A DNA stretch of 64,000 nt. It comes from Actinosynnema sp. ALI-1.44 (GTDB lineage: Bacteria; Actinomycetota; Actinomycetes; Mycobacteriales; Pseudonocardiaceae). The stretch spans positions 930,001 to 994,000 of the forward strand of contig NZ_MTQO01000053.1 of assembly GCF_001984155.1 (NCBI RefSeq), read 5' to 3'. The position numbers and the translations under genes were made by a program. The notes beneath the pieces are model-generated. The model was not told the origin of the DNA. It saw nothing but the letters and a program-made list of their open reading frames with translations, and ran no database searches. Positions 1 through 7,908 of this stretch are shown piece after piece. Position 1 is the first letter of the stretch; each line of letters opens with the position of its first letter.

Positions 1-1695
1 CTCGACTTCAACCAGAAGCGGACCCTCGTCATGTACCTCGACCGGGCGCGGATGTACGGTCGCGACTGGTCAGGCACCAACGACGTCGACGACGACGGCT
101 CCGGCACAGGTGAGATCACGCCCGGGTCGCTGCGCAGCACCCCTGGCCTGATCGACATCAACGAGGGCCACGCCAGCGAGATCTACGCCGACTCGTTCAT
201 CCGGGAGATGGACACGTTCGGCTACTACTACCGCAACGCCATGACCTCGTACCGGCAGCTACTGGAGGCCGCGTACAAAGCGGTCAGCGAGGGGCTGAAC
301 ACGTTCGCCCAGGCGATGCGGACCGCCAACACGACCATGTTCGACACCCTGCAGGCCCCCGGGACGGGCGGCGGGGGCAAGGACGACACCGGCGGTGGTG
401 GCAAGAAGGACGACACGGGCGGTGGTGGCAAGAAGGACACCGGCGGTGGCGGCTTCAAGGGCGGCCCCGGGGACACCGGCGGCGGGTACCAGCCGCCGCC
501 ACTGCCCAAGCCCGAGACGGAGATGCCGCCCACCCAGACCGATCCGTCCGCGGTGGACCCGGCCAAGGACTCGACGGCGACCGACCCGAACGCGACCGAT
601 CCAACCAAGGATGTGCCCGGGACCGGTGTGGACGGCGGTGCGGGCAAGCCGACCGGCGGCGAGACTGTCACCATCGACGAGGGCGGCCGCAAGATCTCGG
701 TCACCAGCCCGGACAGCAGCGGCCACGTCCAGGTGACCGTCGACGACGGCACCGGCCAGCCAAAGACGTACGACCTCGATTTCGGCCAGAGCCAGCCGGG
801 CGCGGCGACACCGGGCGCACCCGGTGCGGGAACGCCGGGCCAGCAGGGTTCCACCCCCCTCGGTCCGGACGGCCAACCGGTGCAGACCCTGCCCGCACCC
901 GCGGGCGGCGACCCGGCCGAAACGCTCAAGCCGGGGCCGGACGGCAAGATCGTCATGCACGACGGCGACGTCACGATCACCGCGGAGCACCCGCCGGGCC
1001 AGCCGGACCAGGTCAAGCTGACGGTCGACGACGGCACCGGCGAACCGACCACCTACGTGCTCGACTACAGCGACAAGACGGGCGGCGCGCAGACCCTCCA
1101 GGCCGAACCGGTTTCCGCCAACCTGGACGGGTCGCAGAACATCGCGGATCGGCAGCCCGCGCAGGCCCAGGGATTCGCCGGCGGGGGTTCGGACGGCTCG
1201 GCCGTGCCCGCGGGTTCCGGCGCTGGGGTGTCCGCCGCGACCGCCGAGGCTTCCGCTTCGGCCGCGCCGTCCAGCGGTGCGCAGGAGCCACTGCAGTCGG
1301 TTCCGGGCTCGGATCAACCGGTCCAGACGACCAGTACCCAGGCGGTGGCGTCCGACTTCGGAGGCGGTGGCGGTGGCGGCTTCGCCGACTCGGCGTGGTC
1401 CACTCAGGGCGACCTGCTGTCCGGTGACGACGGCAGCCAGGTCGCGCCCGCGGCCGGTGAGGCCGGACTCGCCACCATCTCCGACGACGGGGCGCAGCAG
1501 CCGCACCCGGCGCAGGTGAACGGTGCCGGGATGGGCGGCGGAATGCCGATGGGTGGCATGGGCGCCGGTGGCGCAGGCGGAGGCGACACCGAGCGCAGCG
1601 GCGGCCAGTGGTCGGTGGCGGGTGACCTGTTCGCCGAGGACGAGCTCAGCGAGCCTGCCAGGATCGCTGGCGTGCTCGACGACGACGCGCGCTGA
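1..1695 (+). CDS. Type VII secretion-associated Gly/Pro-rich protein, 5' partial
   Basis: The frame is open from base 1, and the first ATG (31) has no ribosome binding site, so the true start lies outside the window. Numbering from that ATG, residues 50-110 form a helical segment rich in Tyr and Ala, as in ESX substrates. Residues 111-152 are GGGGK/DDTG repeats. Two related beta-hairpin-like units follow (about 213-251 and 304-346), each ending VTVDDGTG-x-P and Y-x-LD. The C-terminus carries GMPMGGMG, a GGDTERS motif and GDLF, which recur in the protein at 2597-4060. I infer an exported or ESX-associated structural protein. The exact role is unknown. Confidence 0.6.
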   Translation, partial: LDFNQKRTLVMYLDRARMYGRDWSGTNDVDDDGSGTGEITPGSLRSTPGLIDINEGHASEIYADSFIREMDTFGYYYRNAMTSYRQLLEAAYKAVSEGLNTFAQAMRTANTTMFDTLQAPGTGGGGKDDTGGGGKKDDTGGGGKKDTGGGGFKGGPGDTGGGYQPPPLPKPETEMPPTQTDPSAVDPAKDSTATDPNATDPTKDVPGTGVDGGAGKPTGGETVTIDEGGRKISVTSPDSSGHVQVTVDDGTGQPKTYDLDFGQSQPGAATPGAPGAGTPGQQGSTPLGPDGQPVQTLPAPAGGDPAETLKPGPDGKIVMHDGDVTITAEHPPGQPDQVKLTVDDGTGEPTTYVLDYSDKTGGAQTLQAEPVSANLDGSQNIADRQPAQAQGFAGGGSDGSAVPAGSGAGVSAATAEASASAAPSSGAQEPLQSVPGSDQPVQTTSTQAVASDFGGGGGGGFADSAWSTQGDLLSGDDGSQVAPAAGEAGLATISDDGAQQPHPAQVNGAGMGGGMPMGGMGAGGAGGGDTERSGGQWSVAGDLFAEDELSEPARIAGVLDDDAR

Positions 1696-1711
1696 TTGAG
1701 GAGAACCGCGA

Positions 1712-2254
1712 GTGTTCGACCACGACTACGAGAGCCCTGATGCGCAGGCCGTCCGAATCCGATTCGAGGAGATCGAAGCGGCGTACCGCGCTGACCACGA
1801 CCGGCTGCTGTCCGACGATGACCAGCGGGGCAAGGAACTCGCGGAGATCGAAGCCAAGCACGCCGAGGCGGAGGAAGCCGCGCAGAAGGTCATCGCTGAG
1901 CGGGAGGGGCGGAGTGCGCCCACTGAGGAACCGTCGCCGTGGACGGCTCCGCAGAAGGAAACCGTGATGTCCTTCGGCGACTTCGACGAGGAGCAGTCGA
2001 AGGCCGACGTGTGGTCGACACCGACCCCGCCGATGGGTTTCCCGCCGCCGCCACCGATCCCCGAACCGGTGCCGGAACCGGAGGCCTTCCGCACGTCGGC
2101 GCCGGAAGCGGTGCTGTCGTTCGGCGGCTACGACGAGGAAGAGGAAGCCGCGCCGGTTCGGCAGACGCCGCAACCGCCGCAGGCGTCGGGCAGGCGCAGA
2201 GCCAGGGACGAAGACGAGGACGATGACATGTCCGGGCAGAGCTGGCTGCGCTGA
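1712..2254 (+). CDS. Small charged ESX-cluster protein
   Basis: The GTG start follows a TTGAGGAGAA ribosome binding site, 16 bases after the preceding stop, so the two genes are probably co-transcribed. The 180-residue protein has an acidic, probably coiled-coil N-terminal helix (about residues 15-70), then a Pro-rich region with two MSFGDFDEE / LSFGGYDEE-type motifs, and ends in a basic/acidic tail finishing SWLR. There is no signal peptide, membrane segment or enzyme motif. It resembles the 99-residue protein at 4057-4356 in position and layout (helical N-terminus, short aromatic C-terminal tag), so it may be a chaperone or partner for the large protein before it. That role is inference. 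Confidence 0.65.
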   Translation: MFDHDYESPDAQAVRIRFEEIEAAYRADHDRLLSDDDQRGKELAEIEAKHAEAEEAAQKVIAEREGRSAPTEEPSPWTAPQKETVMSFGDFDEEQSKADVWSTPTPPMGFPPPPPIPEPVPEPEAFRTSAPEAVLSFGGYDEEEEAAPVRQTPQPPQASGRRRARDEDEDDDMSGQSWLR

Positions 2255-2274
2255 AATGGTTGTGGGGGCGAGAA

Positions 2275-2610
2275 ATGACAGGGCGCAACGACAAGCTTGA
2301 GGTCAACAAGGAGCTTGTCACCGCGATCAGCAAGGAGATGACCGAGTTCGGCACCGCGTTGACGACCGCGCGGGCGTACGCGCACGCCGACAACGGGCTG
2401 ACCGCGGACAAGTTCGGCACGATCGCGGCGCGTACCGGCGTCGGCCAGACCTACACGCAGCTGCGCGAGACGCTGCGCGGCATCCTCGACAAGGCATCGC
2501 CCACAGTGGACGCTCTTGCCGAGGCGATGGCCAAGGCACACGAGAAGACCGTCGAGGCGGACGCCGAGGCGGCGGCGCGGTTCAGGAGGGCGGGCAATGA
2601 CCTCCGATGA
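2275..2610 (+). CDS. Small helical ESX (WXG100/EspC-like) protein
   Basis: This 111-residue, almost wholly helical protein has the size of type VII WXG100/EspC-like substrates. I chose the ATG at 2275 because GGGGGCGAG lies just upstream; an in-frame TTG at 2260 has no such site. Two helical stretches (about residues 8-45 and 58-105) flank a short turn. No WXG tripeptide is present, so the family call rests on size, helicity and neighbours. The last 14 bases overlap the start of the next gene, which implies translational coupling with that WXG-bearing protein and possibly co-secretion as a pair. Confidence 0.65.
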   Translation: MTGRNDKLEVNKELVTAISKEMTEFGTALTTARAYAHADNGLTADKFGTIAARTGVGQTYTQLRETLRGILDKASPTVDALAEAMAKAHEKTVEADAEAAARFRRAGNDLR

Positions 2611-4060
2611 CATCACCGCCCCGCTGAAGCCGGTCAACAGCAAGGACATCGACTCGACCACGGAGCTGCTCGACACGTTCAAGTGGTTCAAGGAGAACCT
2701 GTCCACGAGGCCCGGCCGGTTCGGCGAGCTGTACCAGCGCTGGAACGGCCACCCCGCCAGCAGGATGGGCGCGAGCGGGTGGTCCGCGCGGCCGTGGAAC
2801 CCGGAAGACGACCGGATGATCGACGATCTCGGCGGGATCGACTTCGGGCCGATGCTCGGCGACGTCGAGCGGTTCGGCAACCTGCGGGTCGCGGGCGACG
2901 AGATGCGTGGCACGGCCGATTCGATCCGCAACCGCCTGACCGACGCGTGGTCGGGCCCCGCGGCCGAGGCGGCGTTGGACAAGCTCGACGCGCTGGGCAA
3001 GGCGTCGGTGACGTTCCGGGACACGCTCAACCAGTTCGCCGCGGCCCTGGACGCGGCGAGGACGACGACGAAGGACGCGGTCACCGACCTGAAGACCGCG
3101 ATCGGCGGCCAGATCAAGCCGTTCGACCTGCCGGGCGGGGTGGATCTGCGCCGCCAGCAGGTCGACCGGATCGACACCGCGATGGCGGGCGGTCCGCCGT
3201 TCGGCCGTCCGTTCGTGCTCGCCGAACTCCGTCAACCGTCCACTGTGGATCTCAACAGCGGCGGCATCGGGCAGTGGTGGAGCAACGAGACGATCAACGC
3301 GCTCGATGCCCTGTGCGACAACTACTTCAACGCGATCGGCCCGTTGCGCAGGATCGTCGGTGAGACCACGACGGCGATCGCCAACTCGTGGTCGGCGCTG
3401 AACGAGGCGCTCAAACGGATCCAGGCGACCGCCGACCTCGACCCGTTCGGCAAGATCGCGCCCGCACCGGGCAAGACGTCGCCGCAGATCGGAATCCACG
3501 CCCAGTCCGCGGACCGCGTCGGTGTCACGGTGGACGGCAAGCGCTACGAGATGGACCTGAGCCGTTCCGAACCCACCGCGCCACCGGTTGCGCAACCGTC
3601 ACCCGCGGCCAACGCCGTGGGCGGCGGACCCGGCGGCACCGGCGCGTCAGGCGGTGGTGGTGGCGGAGGCGGTAGCCACAAAGCCGCCGGTGGCGGTGGT
3701 GGCGGTGGTGGGGGAGGTGGCGGCGGCCCCGCCGGTACAGGCGCGGCCGAGACGCCCGCTCCCGCCCCAGGTGCGATGGCGGGCGTGCAGATGCCCGCGA
3801 ACGCGGCCCCGGCGGCAGCGCCGCCCGCAGCGGGCCCGCCTGCTGGTGCGGCTCCCGGTGGCGCGCCGGGCGGCATGCCCATGGGTGGCATGCCGATGGG
3901 TGGCATGGGCGCCGGTGGCGGCCAGGGTGGTGACACCGAACGCCAGAGCAAGTGGCGTACCCAGGGCGATCTGTTCGACGACGCCGTGGACCTGGCCGTG
4001 CCGATGGTGATCGGTGACGACGACCCGTACGGTCCCTTCGGCCCGAAGGGGAAGAAGTGA
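2597..4060 (+). CDS. Large WXG-domain ESX substrate with Gly-rich C-terminus
   Basis: This 487-residue protein starts at an ATG preceded by AGGAGGGC. Residues about 85-180 form a helical WXG100-like region with WSG in the turn (AWSGPAAEAA), followed by a second helical region to about 310. A single unit ending VTVDGKRYEMDLS resembles the two units of the protein at 1-1695. A long poly-Gly/Ala/Pro stretch follows, then GMPMGGMPMGGMG, GGDTER and GDLF, almost the same C-terminal signature as that protein. The family architecture (N-terminal WXG domain, long low-complexity tail) fits a type VII substrate. The function of the tail is unknown. Confidence 0.7.
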   Translation: MTSDDITAPLKPVNSKDIDSTTELLDTFKWFKENLSTRPGRFGELYQRWNGHPASRMGASGWSARPWNPEDDRMIDDLGGIDFGPMLGDVERFGNLRVAGDEMRGTADSIRNRLTDAWSGPAAEAALDKLDALGKASVTFRDTLNQFAAALDAARTTTKDAVTDLKTAIGGQIKPFDLPGGVDLRRQQVDRIDTAMAGGPPFGRPFVLAELRQPSTVDLNSGGIGQWWSNETINALDALCDNYFNAIGPLRRIVGETTTAIANSWSALNEALKRIQATADLDPFGKIAPAPGKTSPQIGIHAQSADRVGVTVDGKRYEMDLSRSEPTAPPVAQPSPAANAVGGGPGGTGASGGGGGGGGSHKAAGGGGGGGGGGGGGPAGTGAAETPAPAPGAMAGVQMPANAAPAAAPPAAGPPAGAAPGGAPGGMPMGGMPMGGMGAGGGQGGDTERQSKWRTQGDLFDDAVDLAVPMVIGDDDPYGPFGPKGKK

Positions 4061-4356
4061 TCGACGAATCCGACCCGGCCGTCGTCGCCATGCGCGCCCA
4101 GTTCGCCGAGATCTCCGCACGGCACAAGGCAGGCGTGGCCCAGTCCGTCGCGGAGTACCAGCAGGGCGAAGCGGCCAACAAGGCATACCAGGACGAAGTG
4201 GCGCGCCGGGAGGCCGAGCAGGCGGCCGCGGTGAAGCCACCGGAGCCGGAGGCGAAGAACCCGTGGCTGTCGCGCCGGAACGCGCCGAACCGGCCGGAGC
4301 CCGAAGACGGAGACGAGACCGGTTACTACTCAAACACCTGGATGCAGAAGCGGTGA
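4057..4356 (+). CDS. Small charged ESX-cluster protein, second copy type
   Basis: The GTG start overlaps the stop of the previous gene in a GTGA junction, indicating translational coupling. The 99-residue protein has a helical, Ala/Glu/Gln-rich N-terminal two thirds, a Pro-Glu linker and the C-terminal end YYSNTWMQKR. Its layout mirrors the 180-residue protein at 1712-2254, so the cluster contains two tandem units of a large Gly-rich protein plus a small charged protein. The 3' end overlaps the convergent hydrolase gene by 27 bases. No known domain was recognised. Confidence 0.6.
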   Translation: MIDESDPAVVAMRAQFAEISARHKAGVAQSVAEYQQGEAANKAYQDEVARREAEQAAAVKPPEPEAKNPWLSRRNAPNRPEPEDGDETGYYSNTWMQKR

Positions 4357-5139
4357 CTCCTGGATCCTGGCGCCCTTGAAGTCGTTGTCCAGCAAGTCGT
4401 CGTAGGCGTCCGTACCAGTCAGGTGCTTGAGGAAGAACGCGGTCAGCATCGCGCGGGAGGTTCGCTGGGTCCTGCGTTCGCCCTTGCCCGGCAACAGCAG
4501 TTGGCTCCAGTGCCGTCCTTCGGTGAACCCGAGGTGCCCGGCTTTGGGCAGCTCACGCACCTGCACCGGCCCCGCCCACGCCTTGGCGATCAGGTCGGCG
4601 TTGCCGACAGCGGGGGCGACCAGGTCGTTCTCGGCGGTCAGGTGCAGTCCTGGCATCCGGCACGAGCGTGCGGCCTCGACAGCGGACGGTCGCGCCTCGG
4701 CCGCCGCCAGCGTCGCGACGGCACAGACCCGGGAGTCCTCGGCCGCGGCCAGCACCGCGCTCCCGCCGCCGAAGCAGTGCCCGGCCAGCCCCAGCCGATC
4801 GGGTGAAACCGTGACCTGGCCGTCGCCGAGCCGCACGTTGACGCACGTCTGGAGGGCGGTCCGGAGGTCGGCGGCGAACAGCCGGTGCGACCCGAGCGGG
4901 CCGACGTGCGTGTTCGGCGCGACCACGACGATGCCGTGGGTGGCCAGGTGACGCAGGAGACCGTGGTAGCGCAACGCGGGCTGCAGCCAGCCGTGTCCGA
5001 ACGCGACGGCCGGCAGACCGTGCCCTGACCTGGGCGTGAACAGCACTCCGGGCTGCCCGACCAGGCCGAGGTCACCCCGCAGTACCGAGTGCGGACCGGG
5101 AAGTGCCAGCTCGTAGGCCAGCTGCTTGGCGCGTGCCAT
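4330..5139 (-). CDS. Alpha/beta hydrolase, dienelactone hydrolase/chlorophyllase-like
   Basis: The 269-residue cytoplasmic enzyme has the alpha/beta-hydrolase fold. The oxyanion region (FGHGWLQ, about residue 48) is followed by a nucleophile elbow GHCFGG near residue 120, an acid in the segment TAENDLVAP and a histidine in AGHLGF. The elbow has Cys where esterases have Ser, as in dienelactone hydrolases. The substrate cannot be told from sequence. It runs against the ESX cluster and overlaps its last gene by 27 bases, so it is a separate unit. Confidence 0.75.
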   Translation of the reverse strand: MARAKQLAYELALPGPHSVLRGDLGLVGQPGVLFTPRSGHGLPAVAFGHGWLQPALRYHGLLRHLATHGIVVVAPNTHVGPLGSHRLFAADLRTALQTCVNVRLGDGQVTVSPDRLGLAGHCFGGGSAVLAAAEDSRVCAVATLAAAEARPSAVEAARSCRMPGLHLTAENDLVAPAVGNADLIAKAWAGPVQVRELPKAGHLGFTEGRHWSQLLLPGKGERRTQRTSRAMLTAFFLKHLTGTDAYDDLLDNDFKGARIQESPLLHPGV

Positions 5140-5181
5140 GAGGCGACGTTATCCGATGGCCGCCGGGCTCACCCGGTCACC

Positions 5182-5748
5182 TCACGGTTGCGAAGACCGC
5201 TCGGCGGTCAGGCGCTCGGCGGTCGCATGTGCCGCGCGCTCGTCGTGGTCGTGCGGATCGCTCACGGCCAGACCAGGGGAGACCGCCGTACCCGCGACAG
5301 GTCCGGCGGACTGCTGCAACGTGTGCGTCACCTCGTGCGCGAGCGTCTGGTAACCCTCGGTGGATTCGGGGTTGTAGGCGCCCGTGTTGAAGAAGACGTC
5401 GTTGCCCGTGGTGAAGGCCCGTGCACCGAGCTGGTTGGACAGGCTCGCCGCGGTGGCGTCCGTGTGCAGACGGACGTCGCCGAGCGACTGCCCGAGCCCG
5501 CTCTCCATCTGGGTACGGACCTGCGCGGGCAGCGGACTGCCCCCACCGAGTTGCCCCCGGATGCGGTCGGCGACGTCATCGCCGGGAAGTCCGCGGGACT
5601 CACCCTCGATGAGCCGGGCGACCATCTGATTCCCGCCCGCGAGAACGGCGTTTGCGGAATCGTCCTTGACGGCGGCTGTCTCGGTGGAGACTTGTGCCCG
5701 CTGCCGCGCGCTGCCAGCCTCCTCGGCGCGGATACGGTCAGGCTCCAT
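5182..5748 (-). CDS. DUF4157 (eCIS-core-type) zinc-motif protein
   Basis: This 188-residue protein carries the DUF4157 signature: an acidic N-terminal helix, a segment around LGDVRLHTD, a FFNTGAYNP strand, and the zinc-protease motif HEVTH within LAHEVTHTLQQ at about residue 137. DUF4157 is known from toxins and from proteins encoded near extracellular contractile injection systems, but here the domain stands alone with no injection-system gene nearby. No signal peptide is seen. It lies 4 bases downstream of the unknown gene at 5753-6196 and is probably co-transcribed with it. Peptidase activity is an inference from the intact HExxH. Confidence 0.8.
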   Translation of the reverse strand: MEPDRIRAEEAGSARQRAQVSTETAAVKDDSANAVLAGGNQMVARLIEGESRGLPGDDVADRIRGQLGGGSPLPAQVRTQMESGLGQSLGDVRLHTDATAASLSNQLGARAFTTGNDVFFNTGAYNPESTEGYQTLAHEVTHTLQQSAGPVAGTAVSPGLAVSDPHDHDERAAHATAERLTAERSSQP

Positions 5749-5752
5749 GAAT

Positions 5753-6196
5753 TCAGGTTAGGCGCCTCGGTGACCATTTCATACGGATGGCGACGACGAA
5801 GACCCTCTGGTCCTGCCTGCGCTGGTAAACGGTGACAACGAACGTGCCCGCCTTGGCGCCCCTTCGGGCTAGGAAGTCCTCGGCGCACGCCCTCGTGTAG
5901 GTGGTCAGCCAGGCCACCTTGTGCTCGGGTCGCTGGCTGAAACACCATCCCTGGTCTTCGACGGTCTCGGTGTACTCGAGGATCCGGTGGGACTTCGAAA
6001 TCTCCCGGCGGTACTCGATCTCATGGGTGTAGTTCCAAAACTTCGTCACGGTCGACGGATGATCGCGGTGCGAATCACTGGCTACGATTCGTACGGAATG
6101 CCTTCCGGGCAACAGGAATAGCGAAATCCGGCCGGTTCGCCGCAGCCGTGCTGCGGACTTCCCGGGACGCGGCGCCCCGCGAGTGCGAACGTTCAT
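5753..6196 (-). CDS. Unknown protein upstream of DUF4157 gene
   Basis: I do not recognise this protein. The frame ends 4 bases before the DUF4157 gene, suggesting an operon. The C-terminal 100 residues are rich in aromatic and charged residues with beta-strand character (VTVYQRR, RVFVVAIRMKW) and contain two cysteines (GWCFSQ, RACAEDF). The start is uncertain: ATG at 6196 gives 147 residues without a clear ribosome binding site, and GTG at 6049 gives about 98. Base composition of the first 150 bases is less coding-like, which favours a shorter protein. It could be the partner or inhibitor of the DUF4157 protein, but that is only context. Confidence 0.5.
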   Translation of the reverse strand: MNVRTRGAPRPGKSAARLRRTGRISLFLLPGRHSVRIVASDSHRDHPSTVTKFWNYTHEIEYRREISKSHRILEYTETVEDQGWCFSQRPEHKVAWLTTYTRACAEDFLARRGAKAGTFVVTVYQRRQDQRVFVVAIRMKWSPRRLT

Positions 6197-6279
6197 TTCG
6201 ACATAACCCGGTTTTGGGGTGCGCGTCGTGCGCCGGGGTGAGGGTGGCTCCCGGTGTAGATCCCGAACTGGGAGGTACT

Positions 6280-7815
6280 GTGTCCGTCCCCACCACACCC
6301 TCACGTCGTTCCGTCCTGCTCGGCGGTGCCGCCGCGTTGGGCATCACGGCGCTGGGCACCACGCAGGCGAGCGCGTCCGCCGACCGGCTCGCCGACCCGT
6401 TCACGCTGGGCATCGCGTCCGGCGACCCCGATCACCACAGTGTCGTGCTGTGGACCCGGTTGGCGCAGAACCCCCTGGCTGACAACGGCCTTGGCGGAAT
6501 GCCGGATCGGCCGTACCTCGTCGAGTGGGAGATCGCCACCGACGAGCGGTTCCGGCGGACTGTCCGGCGTGGTGTCGAGCTGGCCCGGCCGCAGTCGGCG
6601 CACAGCGTGCACGTGGAGGTCGACGGGCTGCGGCCCGGCTCGGAGTACTTCTACCGTTTCCGTACGCAGGGCCACGTCTCCGAAGCCGGGCGGACGAGGA
6701 CCGCGCCCGCACCGGGCACTCTGCGCACCGACCTGACGATGTGCTTCGCGTCCTGCAGCCATTTCGGCGCCGGGCACTTCACGGCGTACAAGCGGCTTGC
6801 CGAGGACGAGCCCGGCCTGATCCTGCACCTCGGTGACTACCAGTACGAGTACGCGGCGGGCGCCAACGACGTCCGCAAGGTCCTCGGCCCGGAGACCCGG
6901 ACGCTGGAGAACTACCGACTGCGACACGCGCAGTACAAGACCGACCCGGATCTCCAGCTCGCGCACGCGACCGCGCCCTGGCTGACGGTCTGGGACGATC
7001 ATGAGACGGAGAACAACTGGGCGGACGAGGTCCCGGAGCAGCCGGACCCCGATTTCCTCGCCCGGCGCAAGAACGCTTTCCAGGCGTACTACGAGAACAT
7101 GCCGTTGCGTCGCACCGCCCGCCCTCGTGGCATCGACATGCGGCTCTACCGCCGTATCCAGTGGGGCGCACTGATCAACTTCCACATGCTCGACACCCGC
7201 CAGTACCGCGATGACCAGGCGTGTGGCGACGGCGTCAAGGCGAACTGCGACGCGCGGCTGGAGCCGACCCGGTCCATCACCGGGGAGGAGCAGGAGCGGT
7301 GGCTGCTCGACGGCCTCCGGCGCTCCCGTGCGCGCTGGGACGTCCTCGGCCAGCAGGTGTTCTTCTCGCAGATCGACCTCACGCCCGGCGCCGCGCAGGG
7401 TTACAACATGGACGCATGGGACGGCTACAAGGCCAACCGCGACCGGGTCGCCGAAGGGCTCGGCCGGACTCGCAACGGTGTTGTGCTGACCGGTGACGTG
7501 CACCGGCACTGGGCCGCTGAGATCAAGTCCGACTACACCGACCCGACCTCGCGGGGACTGGGCACGGAGTTCGTCACGACGTCGATCACGAGCGGCGGCG
7601 ACGGCAACGACGACCCGAACGCCGGTGTGCTGGCCGAGAACCCGCACGTCAAGTTCCACAAGAACCGGCGCGGGTACATCCGGACGAAGTTCACCGCCGA
7701 CGAGTTGCGGGCGGATTACCGGATCCTGCCGTACGTCCGCCAGGCGGGAGCCGAAGCGTCGACCGCCGCCAGCTTCGTGGTCGCCGACCGTGACCCCAGC
7801 CTGCACCGGGCGTAA
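6280..7815 (+). CDS. Tat-exported PhoD-type alkaline phosphatase/phosphodiesterase
   Basis: The GTG start is preceded by GGAGGT. The 511-residue precursor has a twin-arginine signal (SRRSVLLGG, then a hydrophobic core ending ASA). A PhoD N-terminal domain follows (FTLGIASGDP, WTRL), then the calcineurin-like metallophosphatase core: FASCSHFG, HLGDYQYEY, WDDHETENNW, LDTRQYRD and LTGDVHRHWAAE, which supply the metal ligands of PhoD enzymes (Fe/Ca centre in the family). It probably hydrolyses phosphomono- or diesters outside the cell to gain phosphate. It is divergent from the DUF4157 unit. No PHO box was identified. Confidence 0.92.
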   Translation: MSVPTTPSRRSVLLGGAAALGITALGTTQASASADRLADPFTLGIASGDPDHHSVVLWTRLAQNPLADNGLGGMPDRPYLVEWEIATDERFRRTVRRGVELARPQSAHSVHVEVDGLRPGSEYFYRFRTQGHVSEAGRTRTAPAPGTLRTDLTMCFASCSHFGAGHFTAYKRLAEDEPGLILHLGDYQYEYAAGANDVRKVLGPETRTLENYRLRHAQYKTDPDLQLAHATAPWLTVWDDHETENNWADEVPEQPDPDFLARRKNAFQAYYENMPLRRTARPRGIDMRLYRRIQWGALINFHMLDTRQYRDDQACGDGVKANCDARLEPTRSITGEEQERWLLDGLRRSRARWDVLGQQVFFSQIDLTPGAAQGYNMDAWDGYKANRDRVAEGLGRTRNGVVLTGDVHRHWAAEIKSDYTDPTSRGLGTEFVTTSITSGGDGNDDPNAGVLAENPHVKFHKNRRGYIRTKFTADELRADYRILPYVRQAGAEASTAASFVVADRDPSLHRA

Positions 7816-7908
7816 TTCAGACACGAACTAGGCCTATTGGACGCAAGTTATTGACGAGCAGGACGTGGGGCCCCAGAGTAGGCGAGACCTCGTCAACAGG
7901 AGAACGCC

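Noticed and set aside
6301-7824. 507-codon minus-strand frame opposite the PhoD gene
   Set aside because: The plus strand encodes all PhoD motifs; the opposite frame is compositional.
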